64,000 nucleotides of DNA from Lindgomyces ingoldianus (taxonomy: Eukaryota; Ascomycota; Dothideomycetes; Pleosporales; Lindgomycetaceae). Positions within the stretch are counted from its first letter, which is position 1; each line of letters opens with the position of its first letter. Below are positions 22,968 to 34,113 of this stretch, piece by piece. A program made the translations under genes and the position numbers. Below the pieces are notes generated by a model, which was not told the origin of the DNA, made no database searches, and saw nothing but the letters and a program-made list of their open reading frames with translations. The stretch lies in the NCBI RefSeq assembly GCF_010093535.1, contig NW_022985170.1, positions 600,016 to 664,015 on the forward strand, in the 5' to 3' direction.

Positions 22968-25099
22968 TCAGACTTCCTCGGCATCGATCTCCGTCTCCTC
23001 CACATCCTCAACCGTGATCCTGACTACATCATTCTTCCCCACGTGCTTGTTGCCCAAGCTGCAGTGTACTGCAGCGCGGACGTGAGTATGGCAATTTTTG
23101 GCTTCGCGACGCAGGAACGGGACCTGGAGCGCGCCCACAACAGCGATGAACGCTGAAGCCCACCATGCAAGTGGCGTGAAATGAATTTCGATCCCGAGAC
23201 CATACAGCGCACCAGCAATGGGACTCGCGACTGTTCGACACGCAGCACCCGTGCTAGCGGCAAGGCCGTTGATTTTCCCGAGATGATTTGGCGATGGCGC
23301 GGACTCCTTGATCATGATCAAAAGTAGCGGGTACGCGAGGATGGAGAAGAAGTTCCGGATGGCGAGACAAGTGTAAATAGAAGGATAGAGCCAGGTTTGA
23401 GGGAGTAAGGTAAGGTATGGGATAATGAAGTAGGCAATGGGATGGCCAACGGTGACCAGGATCAACAGTTTCCACACGCCGAACCAGAACGCCATAAGCG
23501 GGAATACGGCACCTTGAATTACGAGGGCGATGATCCCATTGAATGACATTATGATTCCCACGTCTTGGATTGATAGACCAAGCCCGCCGGCAAACGCAGA
23601 TGGGGGAACGGTAAGGGCTGAAATGTCGTTGACTCGCTTGTCTTGGAGGAAGATGGGAAGTAGGTGGTCGTAGGTCATCTGAAATCACATGAGCATGCAC
23701 ACTGAATTACTGCAGAACTCGGCATCCTCTTGAAATCCCCCCAAATTGCCGCAAGAGCTTAAAGGGATCAAATGCGGCCTGACTATAGTCTAACATATTG
23801 TGGAACAAATGCACTTGGTAAAGGGATTTTGACTTACAGAGTGGTAGGTAAAGATGCCCAGTGCAAGAACAAACATGGCTACAGATTTAGTGATGACCTT
23901 GTCGTTTGGAGACGAACTCTCCGCCCACTCGCCGCTCGACCTGACCCGCCAAATCTCGTCCTTCTGAACATTAGCCGCATCAAAAGTCCCGTAAGATTCT
24001 GTCGTCAGATTCGCTGCCGCATGCGCTGTAGCTCCTTGTGCAGGTAGAAGTGGCGTGTCGGCATTGGATGAGTTGAGGTCTTGTTGGGTGCTGCATGGTT
24101 GCATGTCCGGGTGAGTTTCATCGAGAAAGGCGTAGCCTGCAATGATCGCTATGACGAGTAGAGCAGCACAAATAACGTTTGGCAGCAAATAAGGAAATCG
24201 AGAAAAGAGGCTAGAGGGAGAGAAAAGGGAAGGAAAATTATCAGTAGGTTCGGCAAAACACCCCCCAATGGACGCTACAAAATTAGCAACATGTCGGAAA
24301 CTAATTAGGGGGTAGGTGTAGCCTACGTCCGATAATTGTACCCACGCTCCATACGAACGGCATAATAGCATATGCTCGTGCTGAGACCCAGTTAACGAAT
24401 AGACTTAGGTTATTCAGGAAAGAGCAGGACTCGGGCCGGGGTCAATCCACCTGCCCTCAAGCTGGTACAGGGGAGATTGCTAAGAGGATAGAGATTCGTA
24501 TCCCCAACCCCGCCTATCATGTGCCGTTATACATGCTAGCATGCAGTACGAATCGATTTAACTTACGTTCGTGCTCGGGATTTGTGACCAATTCTCCAAC
24601 CATTGTTTGTATAACGCCTATATTGCCATTCAGCACACCTCCAAGGATTCTGCCAAAGAGGGCGATCCAAAAGTTCGGTGCGAAGCCAACCACAAGGAGG
24701 GAGGTAACCGTGCCCATGCATCCCATGAGCAAGACTGGCTTACGACCTATCCTGTCGGAGAGACTACCCCAATACATGCCGGTGCATGCTTCGGAGAGGG
24801 AGAAAGCGCTGATGAGAATGCCAGCGTAAAATGCGGCGTTCGACTCGGTGGTAACATTGTAATGAATGACAAGCTTCCAGGCGTATGGAAAGATGGAAGT
24901 AAGAGCAATTGGCTCCGCAACTCGAACAAGTGCTGCAATACGCGTCAATGCATGAGTCGACTTAGCATTTCGGAGCCCTCTTTGGACTAGCTAATTAGGT
25001 GGCTAGATAAGAAGAGTTGAAATACTCACCGAGAAGAAAGAGCTGGGTGATCGGAAACTTGTTGAGATCTCGCGGGCTTCTTGTTTTGGTGAGAAACAT
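22968..25099 (-). CDS. MFS transporter (DHA-type, YCR023C-like)
   Basis: Five exons on the minus strand join in frame (545 aa): 25099-25030, 24932-24567, 24380-24327, 24274-23838 and 23678-22968. The start MFLTKTRSPRDLNKFPITQL leads into TM1 (LVRVAEPIALTSIFPY). The loop-2/3 signature GSLSDRIGRKPVLLMG identifies the major facilitator superfamily, and PEHEPRAYAIMPFVW plus FPYLLPN are typical of fungal YCR023C-like carriers. About 12 membrane segments are visible, with a long hydrophilic central loop (HPDMQPCSTQQ..). Members are proton-driven exporters; the substrate is unknown. The gene converges on the chitin deacetylase and has no evident partner. Confidence 0.85.
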
Positions 25100-26467
25100 A
25101 ACCTTGAACCTGATTTAGACCTTACGGTTATGCCAACGCGCGACAATAGCTCGAGAGATGGATACTGTGTGGTGAGTTGAGCTTCCGTCTGCGCTTGACC
25201 TGAAAGACCCCAGTTATGGACAAGACTATCTGAAAGCAGTAGAAAGAAGGCGTGTGTAACTTGATAGAAGTCTGAGGAATGTGAGAGGAGGAGGGAGGGC
25301 ACAAAGAGAAAGCGGCTAGGGAACGAGTTTTATCTACGTCGGAAATGTGGTCCTACCCCCAAGTCGATAGAAGTCTATCGGCTGAGAGCGGCCGTGCGCC
25401 TAGCCGGAATGCCACTTGCACGATCGTGGAGCTTCCCCCCACGAACCTGTTTGCAAGCACATCGCTAAAACGCTTCTCATCAACTGTGTTCCCGTATCGC
25501 ACGCGGCAACTCTCCGGTTGCAAATGCTGCTTCGCTGTCCGTTGTCTAGCAGAAACGGACTGACAAAGGCTGGTCGAACCTGGCTGGTCGCATGCATCAC
25601 ATGCGTCGTCCCGTTAGGGTATCTAGTCAAACAGAGTTGATTGGCTCGCATCCCAACTGCCATGTGGGGTCGTCGTTAGCGTGCAAGAGCCTCCAGTCTT
25701 GCCTTGGTGCTCATTGCAATTTATCTTCAGCATGGAGCAGTCTCTTTTGACGTCACTGCTCATGTAAACGTTCCAAATTATAAAATTATCTCACACTAGT
25801 ATCGGAGGAAGGGGGGAGAGGAAGTCCATGGAAACGCTTGAATAGAAGCGGTCAATCGGCTCGACGACGGGTCCAGCCTCGACATGCGTGACGTGCCGAG
25901 TTGTGACTAACGAATGAACGGTTCTGGCCAGTTATCAACTGCGAGCCCTACCCTGCAGCTAGAACACATTTTCACGCGAGCGCATCATATGACATTCTCC
26001 GCTCCCTATTGGTCAAACGGTAAGCACTGCATAGATGCTTATCCAGCACCTCCACCTTCTCTTGTCTCCCGCGCGTTGAGAGGAAGATCAAGGCAGGCTC
26101 AAACTAAGAGTGGTATTGAATGCTCAAAAGCCTCGAATGAAGTGTGACCTTTCGCAAAGTCGCATAATATAGGTCATCCTCACGTAAAATGACATACGGC
26201 AGCTGACGCCAAACGAAAGGGTTCGTCTATTATTGAAAAATATCAACTTGAAATGTCACCGAGGAGATGAAGCGCGGGCATCTTTTGAGGACGCTGCACA
26301 TCTAGTGCTAGGATACATATCTCCACAAAACAAAACCGCTAGTCCTTCACCGTTCGGGGAAACAGAATATCTCTCATAGCTCGAGCCTCCGGACTGAACC
26401 TAGAATTCTGAAACAAGTAAAGTAGTTAGAGGGGAATCTTACTCACCCAGTACACCATGTTTTTCAA
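25100..26467. other. intergenic, upstream of the MFS gene
   Basis: About 1.4 kb with overlapping short frames on both strands near 25345-25660 and no family resemblance. It includes the MFS promoter. Nothing further could be supported. Confidence 0.35.
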
Positions 26468-27560
26468 TTAGGGTGAAGACGAACTCTGTCTACGTTCCCC
26501 TAGTCCTTGCCCTCGAAGATCGGTGAGTCTTCCCTGCCTCCAAGAATAAGGGCTTCTTACAGCCTCATGTGCGTAATAAAAAGGAGTTATGTACACTCCC
26601 TGCCTTTTCACTTTCCTCCAGCTACTGTGCCTCCGATTAACCCTCACCCGCAATTTCTTCCCCTTCTTCGTAAACTCACCCTTAATCTAATACCCACAGT
26701 CAAACAGGGTCTACAAGCAATCCACCTCTTTACCACTACTATTCCGCTTCTCAAGTCCTTCCAGATACACCTCCTCCAAGTCCTCGCACATAAGGATCCC
26801 CCGCATCTCGAAACTGCCAAATAGAACCAGAGATCCCGGGATCACATCCGCGTTCCTCGTCTCTTAATCTCTCGTCTTCGTCACCAATTTGCCCGCGTTA
26901 AACGTGAGACTGAGCTGGCGAAGTGTTAGGCACAGAATCACAAGCTCCACATGCAGATTATGTATGATTTCTGAACTTTCACGGCGAGAGGTGCGAAGCC
27001 GACCCCCGTTGTTAGGTATGAGGTGCTAGCAGTCCGGAAAATTGGATGTGTGGAATTTCGGGTAATTGGGTTTGTGGATGGTGGTCAAGATCTCGCTCTG
27101 TGTGAAGTTCTGCAGGATCCGTTGGAAGTCTCGATTGGCCGAGAACCCTTTCGCGATGAACTCCGCGGTGCCAACTAAGAATGAAGTGGCCGCAGGTCTC
27201 ATCGCGCGGTTTGTGAGATCCAAGATTGCGTAGCCCAGATGAAGAGTCGTTACATTAGACAGTGGAAGGTTCAAGACGCCGCTCTCCTGTTCGGGCCGAT
27301 GCAGATGGCCGAGAAACTAACAATGAAGTAGTGTCTGTATATTTCCTGACACGGTTCAAGAAGCAGGGGGGGAGAGTTGGTGAACGTACGGCCGTTGAGA
27401 AGACTGATTTAGGGACTGAGGGTTACTTAAAGCTCGTCGGACCCTATGTAAATGGCAGCCTCGGATATTGGAGCCTCGAACCGCTTGAGCCCACGCCATA
27501 GCAGACGCCATTCGACAACCTTCCGATATATTGGTTTGGATGGGTGAGATCAATTGTGGG
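26468..27560 (-). pseudogene. decayed unknown protein gene, possibly F-box/LRR-like
   Basis: On the minus strand one reading frame runs from about 27310 down to 26468 (about 280 codons) with only four stops, at 27026, 26864, 26711 and 26687, where chance would give about 13. All four are TAA or TAG, each of which a single C-to-T change in a CAA or CAG codon could produce. The stretches between them read like a normal protein (for example VTTLHLGYAILDLTNRAM, EMRGILMCEDLEEVYLEGL). Further upstream another frame (VEWRLLWRGLKRFEAP) seems to continue the same gene after a frame change or intron, again with TAA stops. The Leu-rich spacing reminds me of fungal F-box/LRR-like hypothetical proteins, but no domain is certain. 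It could also be an intact gene whose stops lie in introns. Confidence 0.45.
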
Positions 27561-28188
27561 TTGTCTCGTCGTAAGTGTTGTTCGGAGTCCTGAGGTCAGG
27601 CTATGAAGCAAGGAAGAAATATTGGGAGATAAAAGGTATGACTCCTTCCTGGCTTTGATAGAAAGGACTAAAATACCCTTCCGCTCCTCTAAATGTGATT
27701 GTTGTTAATTATCCTCTTCCACCGCCAGACACGTCCTTGATACCTTCCATCACACATGCAAGAAAGCAGTGTCACCTGTCAACGCACTATCACAACATAT
27801 TTGCGCCCACCGTAGAGCACTGACAGAAATGCTTAAGCCTACCAAGCTGTTTACTGGGGTTAAGACGATCATGGAGCAGATGCAGATATCTGCCGTAAAA
27901 CAGACCATTACAAATTCAATTGTGTCTTTTAGGAATTTAGTTAACTAGTATGCATTGTGAAGCTATTACGACGCAAGATTTCCGAATTAGTGGCACAAGA
28001 CTGATTTTCAAATTCATGGCATGGAAAAATATAGCCGCTACCTGTAACTCCATCCGCTATCGTCATCGTCGTTACCAAAATCCTTTCATGTCACTATACA
28101 TGAACAACCCAAATCCCAATCCCGAAGAGCAGGAAAGAAGTTAGCCGCTTTGCTCCACCGGCCCAGCTTCGCCGTCGTCTTCCAGTTC
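27561..28188. other. intergenic region
   Basis: About 630 bp between the decayed gene and the 3' end of the Vip1-like gene. It is AT-rich and I see no coding support. Confidence 0.35.
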
Positions 28189-29043
28189 CTAAGTAGAAGC
28201 TGAGGGGGCAGCAGGCTCGGATTTAGCGCAGTTGGTGCAACCACACTTGCCAGGGGGGCAGGGACACTTCTCCGCCGTCGCGCCGCAATTGCACTTAGTC
28301 TTGTCCGTTCCAGGAATCTGCTCGACACCCGCCTCCTCAATGCTGGGCTTCTCGGTCGACGCTGAAGCAGCTGGTGACTGCTTGCTTGCCTTCAGATCTG
28401 CCAAATGGCGGGCCTCGTTGTGAACATCCATCACATTCTTGTTGCCAACCTCATAAAACTGCCTCAGTTTCTGACCAGTGGGCGTGCCAGCCGCCTTATC
28501 GAAATAGCTAGATAGGCCGCGCCATCCAGCAGTCACCTTTTCCGTTACACCCAACTTGGTGTCAACAGCTTGTGCTTTCTGGGTAGCATGGAAGCGGTCG
28601 TCAATAGTCTTGAGCGTGCTAGCAAACTTCGTGGTGATGCCGTGCTGTTGGTCGAGAGCCAGGCCTCGCTCGATGACCTTGTCGGAGATGACGTAGCCAT
28701 GGGCGAGATACTCTGCGAAGATGCGGCTGCGGGGCTTCTGCTCTTGCTCGATGTCATGTGTGTCCTTCCCTTCCTCCTCTGTAGCAGCCTTATCTCCGGC
28801 AAGCTCGTCGATGGATTTGGCGGCACTAACGTGGACCGAATTGGGGCCGAGTTGCGTGTTGTCGAGGAGGAGGGCCGTCTTCGCGGCGGCCTGCTTTTCG
28901 AAGGTCACAGTAGCGGATTGAGTGTCGTCGTTGGTGGGCGTTACGGAGAGCGTCTGGATCTTTCCGCAGAAGCTGAAGAAGGACTTGATCTCATCCTGGC
29001 TCGTCTTCGTGGAGATGCCTTCGACGTGAACGGTAGTGGCCAT
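28189..29043 (-). CDS. vip1: Vip1-type RRM protein with C-terminal metallothionein-like Cys cluster
   Basis: One uninterrupted exon of 284 codons, ATG at 29043. Residues 1 to about 78 form an RNA-recognition motif (TTVHVEGISTKTSQDEIKSF, then VTFEKQAAAKTALLLDN). A helical middle part (EYLAHGYVISDKVIERGLAL; AVDTKLGVTEKVTAGW) is shared with fission yeast Vip1 and related fungal proteins. The last 40 residues contain seven cysteines in CxC spacing (KCNC, KCPC, KCGC, then a single Cys), like a small fungal metallothionein, ahead of an Ala/Ser/Pro tail. The RRM suggests RNA binding; the tail suggests binding of Cu(I) or Zn(II). Vip1's own role is poorly defined. The metal-binding reading is inference from spacing alone. 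Confidence 0.85.
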   Translation of the reverse strand: MATTVHVEGISTKTSQDEIKSFFSFCGKIQTLSVTPTNDDTQSATVTFEKQAAAKTALLLDNTQLGPNSVHVSAAKSIDELAGDKAATEEEGKDTHDIEQEQKPRSRIFAEYLAHGYVISDKVIERGLALDQQHGITTKFASTLKTIDDRFHATQKAQAVDTKLGVTEKVTAGWRGLSSYFDKAAGTPTGQKLRQFYEVGNKNVMDVHNEARHLADLKASKQSPAASASTEKPSIEEAGVEQIPGTDKTKCNCGATAEKCPCPPGKCGCTNCAKSEPAAPSAST

Positions 29044-29526
29044 GGTGAGGGGTGGTGTGGTGTGAGGGTGTTTCGGGAGAATGGATTGTATGGAAGAAAA
29101 TATCTGAGTTATTCCGAGCGACTGGACTGTGAGGGGCGAAGTGCAAAGTGTAATGTGAGTGCAAGGGAGGAGAAGGTGATGGTGTTTATATGCGTCGTAG
29201 ATTTAGAAAGTGCAGGGAGGGGCGAAGCCCGTTTGAGCTCACGCGGCAAATGACGTTGCTTGCGACGCCACTGTGGCTTATGTGAGTCGCGCCGCTGGCA
29301 CATCTTCCCGCACAAGGAGTTTCACGGAGCTCACGCTTTCACATGCAAATTCTGAGGCTCAACCCGGTGCAATGCAGGCCCCACGTTCGAGGCTGGACAT
29401 GGCTGCGTTACGCTGGAGAGCCCTTTCCTGTGATCGGAATTTAATTACTACAGGCTGAGAGGAATAATCCAAGAATGTGCTCCGAAAACCAAATATGCGT
29501 ATGTACAGTACAATAGCTCTTCTATC
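29044..29526. other. intergenic, upstream of vip1
   Basis: About 480 bp between two minus-strand genes. It holds the vip1 promoter and the dehydrogenase 3' UTR. The long plus-strand frame that reaches in from vip1 is its antisense shadow. Confidence 0.4.
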
Positions 29527-31095
29527 CTACAACTTGGACTTCTCCTTCGGGCCGACAAGAGGGTCATACACATTCGAACCTAACGTATCTGACGGGACGG
29601 TAGCTGTATGCATGCTCAAGCCTCTCACGTCGACGAGCGTGGGATTCAAGTCTGAGATCTTTGAACAGCCGATAAGTCGCATGTTCATCTCCATCTCATC
29701 CTTGAGAAGCTGCATAGCGCGATCAACACCAGGCAGACCGTAGGCAGACATGGCGTATAGGAACGGTCGACCGATGCCAACTCCCTTTGCGCCTAGACAG
29801 AGTGCTTTGAGAATGTCTGTAGCGCGACGAACGCCCCCGTCGACATAGATTTCGATGCGATCCTGCCAGCCACGTTCGCGGAGCACGGGCATGACTTCTG
29901 ACAAAACTTCGATTCCAGATCGTGCAAAATCCAGTTGGCGACCACCGTGGTTGCTTAAAACAACGCCTTGAACCCCGGACTCGATCGCGCGGATAACGTC
30001 CTCCACACATTGAACGCCCTTGAGAATGATGGGCATCTTGGTAATGCTCAAAAACCAGGGAATATCTTTCCAGCTTAGGCTGGGGTCGATGAAAGAAGAG
30101 ATGGCACGAGCAGCACCCTGACTTCGATCCACATCATCGCCAGACGAGGATTGCACGCTTGACCCAACGTCGGAGAACTTTGAGCGCATGTCTTTTTCAC
30201 GGCGGCCGAGCTGCGGCGCATCGACGGTGATGAACAGACCCTTGCAGCCGCGCTTCTCGGCATGCTGGACTATGCGTTTGGTGATGTCCCGGTTCTTGTT
30301 GACGTAGAGCTGTAGCCATTGGCATTGACCGTCTTCGGCAGCATCGCAGATCTCGTCGAAAGAGCAGGATGCTAGAGTTGGAATCATCTGGATAACATTA
30401 TGCTTCTTTGCGCCCCTAGTTAAGATGACTTCTCCCTCAGGATTGCCGAGCTTTCCTAGTGCTGTCGCGGTTACATAAAAGGGCATGGAAACCTTCGTTC
30501 CGAGCATGGTCGTCGAGGTATCAATGTGTTCGACGTCTTGGAGTACTCTCGGACGGAACCATATCTTGTGGTAGGCATTGTGATTCTCTCGCATGGTCTA
30601 CGGCATTCATTAGCAAGATGACTAGTAGTAGAGTAGGCATCGCAATCTCACAATCTCATCATCAGCACCACTCGAGTAATATGCCCATGCTGTCTTCTTC
30701 ATGACATTCTTCGCAACGGCCTCGAAGTCCATTAGATTGTAGCATTGCTCCAGAATTGGCATTCGCTTGATCCTCTCCTGTCGCCCCTGCTCTTCTGGAT
30801 CTTCTTCCTTCTCCTCTTTCTCCACCGTGCCCATGTCGACTTCCCCAAGATGTCTTGACCTGTCTAGGTACTTGTCTAGCGTATCGGGTGGGTGGATTGG
30901 CTCATACTCTTCCGTCGCATCTTTGCCAGCGTACTTGAGGATGATCTTAGGTCCCCCAGGATGTTCAGGCAAGAACTCGGTCACATCATAAGCCTTTCCG
31001 TGAATGATGACCCAACATGATTCCGGCGAGTTATGCTGGGCAATCTGCTCCCCCGTGAGCTTGATCTTCTGGCTATTGGTGTTATCGTGGTTCAT
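29527..31095 (-). CDS. cytochrome b5 / FMN-dependent 2-hydroxyacid dehydrogenase (flavocytochrome b2-like)
   Basis: Two exons, 31095-30652 and 30597-29527, join in frame (504 aa). An N-terminal cytochrome b5 domain (about 10-85) has the heme motif FLPEHPGG and a second heme histidine in YEPIHPPD. An FMN_dh barrel follows, with FITVDAPQLGRREKDMRSKF, ILKGVQ, the active-site histidine in LSNHGGRQLDF, VDGGVRRATD and GRPFLYA. This is the layout of yeast L-lactate:cytochrome c oxidoreductase (CYB2), which oxidises L-lactate and passes electrons through heme. Unlike CYB2, no mitochondrial presequence is visible: the protein begins MNHDNTNSQKIKLTGEQI, directly at the b5 domain. It may act in the cytosol or on another 2-hydroxyacid. 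Confidence 0.9.
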
Positions 31096-32039
31096 TGTTG
31101 CGAAGGGGGTGAGAGGTGGTGTGAGGCCAATTGGGTGGCGTATGCACTCAGGGAGAGGTGGAAAGAATGGAGAGCAGCAACAATTCGATGAAAAGATTGG
31201 TTCTTTACGATGAATATGTGGTGTTGATCTTCCTATTTCAGGCCCTGAAGCTCATTGAATGCGGCAGTCCAAGGATGACGACGGCAGTACTTTTTGAGTT
31301 GGCTTTGCAGCCTCGGTCCATCTCTTCCCGCCGCAGCATCAGATGCCTACCACCGGCTGCAGCTGGGCGGTGTCGCGCATGGGGCGGACGGATCAAATCG
31401 AGCAAGCCGGATCGGCATTTGTAAATCGACTTTTCTCACAGGAAAGAATACCGAGTCTGAAGCCTCGAAATGCCCTCTCACGAAGCAGAAACGAGTCTTG
31501 CTTAGGCAAAACGCTGCCGCAGAACGCGAGCTGTGCTGCTACGTTCTGCACCAATAACGCAAAACAGTCTGCAAGCGCTAGGAAACATGCTACTTCCATT
31601 GAACAAATGCTGGGCAAACAGCAAAAACACCTGCATCACCCTTTATCAAACAATTTTCAGGCATTTCCACCTTCTCAGCCCGACCTAAGTCTAACATGGT
31701 TAAATATGGCCTTTTTTTCTAGAGGCGTCACATGGCTCCCCAGCCAAGCCCAAGCCCGCCGCTTGCGCCAGCCGCTCTCCCACAATGTCACTTGTTGACA
31801 GTGGATCAACATCTTATCCACAACGTCAAATCGTGAAACAGCTGTCACCACCGCGCGAGACACAAACGGGCACTTTCTCACCTCACGCCATGCAACTGGT
31901 ACCCCGTCCTCCCACTCCATTTTCCTTCACCGCCCCCGTTAAGCCTTCGTAGGCTTCCCAGTGTCCCCGTCGACCCTGTTTCGCGAACAGCAGCCATTAT
32001 TATTGCGTGCAGACATAACGATCGCTTCTGGATACCATC
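31096..32039. promoter_or_regulatory. divergent promoter region (dehydrogenase / Rab)
   Basis: 944 bp between two outward-facing start codons. Overlapping frames on both strands near 31290-31800 show no family resemblance. No specific site identified. Confidence 0.4.
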
Positions 32040-33211
32040 ATGGCGAATAGCCTCGAGGCAAAGATTGTGGTTCTAGGGAGTCAAGGCGTTGGAAAGACAT
32101 CATTAGTACATCGATACGTCAAAAACGCTTTTACTCCACCAACAACCACCTCAACAATAGGCGCATCGTTCCTGACTAAGAGAGTCATGGATATCGACAC
32201 GTCCACTACTGTGCGCCTGCAAATATGGGACACTGCTGGGCAAGAGAGGTTCCGGTCTATCTCTAAGCTCTATTACAGAGGTATGAATACAAGAAGCCGC
32301 ACATGCGACACCATCTCACACCTTCACGCCTCTGCTTCGCGCTTTGTGGCTACCCCCTTTACCGTAAACGCGACTCCCTGCATCTTTCCGATTTGAGTAC
32401 CACGTCATCTTAAGACACTGCCCAATTCCGACTTTGGGCGTCCGTATCCATGGTCTAAGCGTCGGGCTAGCTCCAGGCGACCTAATGGACTTTTAGCTAT
32501 TGTATGCTAACTGTGGTGATTGCAATAGGCGCGAATGCTGGGGTTCTTTGCTACGACATTACCGACCCCCAGTCCTTTGAGGAAATGGGTCGCTGGTTGC
32601 GCGAACTGAAGCAGAACCTCGGAGACGACATAATCCTTCACGTAGTCGGAACCAAATCAGACATCGTCGCCGAAGACCCCTCCAAACGCAAAGTGCCCTT
32701 TGAACGCTGTATCGCATACGTAGCGGAGCACCTCTACCCTACTCAGCCACAGAATTCAGCACCAACCTCTTCAAATGGCTGGGGGAGTGCGCCTGCGACC
32801 GGCAGTGGTGGACATAGTGGTGGCATGGCATCGCCTCAAAGCAACAGGTCGAGCGGATTCTGGGGACAAGACATTGGCTGGGACTGCTGTCACGAAATCA
32901 GCGCCAAGGACGGCGAAGGTGTCGACGAGGTATTCCGAGTCATAACCCGGAAGCTGGTAGAGCAACAACAGCGGAAATTGGAAGAAGAGTGGGCTCTAGC
33001 GGCCGGCACTCCTGGTACGAACGGCAACGGAAACATCAATGGCTACTTCGACTACCCGGGGGAGGGCACTGGAAGTTTCAGAGTCGGGATGGGTGATAAA
33101 AGAAGGAGTTGGCTAGGTTTCCCCACTACTCCCGCCGTAGGAGGTGAGCAGAGTGAGTGGGAAGGCGAGGTTGATAGGAGGCGGAAGAGCAAGGGCGGCA
33201 AATGTTGCTGA
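32040..33211 (+). CDS. divergent Rab-family small GTPase
   Basis: Two exons, 32040-32280 and 32529-33211, join in frame (307 aa). The G-domain motifs are all present: P-loop GSQGVGKTS (from about 13), WDTAGQERF, a VVGTKSD guanine-binding site and EISAKDG. The C-terminus ends KGGKCC, a di-cysteine geranylgeranylation signal, so it should cycle on membranes in vesicle traffic. It is about 100 residues longer than ordinary Rabs: a Gly/Ser/Asn-rich insert lies between the guanine-binding part and EISAKDG, and another low-complexity stretch precedes the CAAX-like end. At 248 nt the intron is long for this window. The subfamily is unclear; it looks like a mould-specific Rab5/Rab22-like branch. Confidence 0.88.
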
Positions 33212-34113
33212 GGAGTGGAACGAAATGGGAGCCATGGTTTACTTTCCTTTTGCCGTCTGGATTGCCGACGGGCCCTCAGTCACACTCATCATCTGTACCA
33301 CTATGACGAACCTCATGAATCAATCCGATCTGATTCGACGACGGCTTTCGACCTTTTTCGTTTAATACCTCCTTCCTTCTGAACCGGGGGCTCTCCACAA
33401 ATGCCTGGCGAACCACCGATACTGCAGCACCTTACAATAGTCGTGCCGCGATCGAGTCCAAACTTCTTTCTTGGACATGAACAAAAAAAGGGCCACCACA
33501 CAACCAATGGATGTCGTACGACACAAACCCTTGAATCCGTGTCACGTTATGGACGGGTATGGGAGACCCTTTTGGAATGTTGCGCGGACATGGTTGCATG
33601 AAGCTGACACAAGACGAGGTCGGTGGAAGATGTGCAAGTTGAAGGAAGGAAAGATTCGGATTTTGACTTTCTTTCCTATCATTTCTTTGTTCTGTTTTGG
33701 TTCATGGATGGCATAGCGGGGCGGGTATGTCTGTTTGTTTCTCTTTCTGTTTGTGGTGAATAGCATAGCGTTAGTGTAATGTACCTTTCGGGATGTGATG
33801 TAATACATTGTTTGACCCCTGTAAGTGAATCTAAACACGAGTACACAGCACATACAACAAACGAAATATGGGTATCATTGTCTAATATTCTACATGTACG
33901 ACATCCAGGGGTATCTTCAAATGGTTTGACGGCGCCCGTCTGTACAGTCCTTAGCCATGAAGCTTGATCGCAATCTATACGCGTCTATTTCAGTCTGAGC
34001 ATCAAAGATAGGTAGGGGATTCATGAAGCCATCTCGCCCATGTCTCACATTGCACTGTGCAGCTTCCCACTTCCTCTGTCAATAAAACTCCTGTCCACTT
34101 TCGAGTTCTCAAT
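33212..34113. other. intergenic, convergent 3' ends
   Basis: About 900 bp between the Rab gene (plus) and dac1 (minus). It marks the left border of the GlcNAc cluster. It contains T-rich stretches expected of 3' UTRs and no coding support. Confidence 0.4.

Noticed and set aside
24440..24530. possible tRNA-like TTCGTATC box
   Set aside because: No A box or cloverleaf could be built; it lies in an intron of the MFS gene.
28570..29253. 227-codon plus-strand frame
   Set aside because: Antisense shadow of the vip1 gene, whose RRM is unmistakable.
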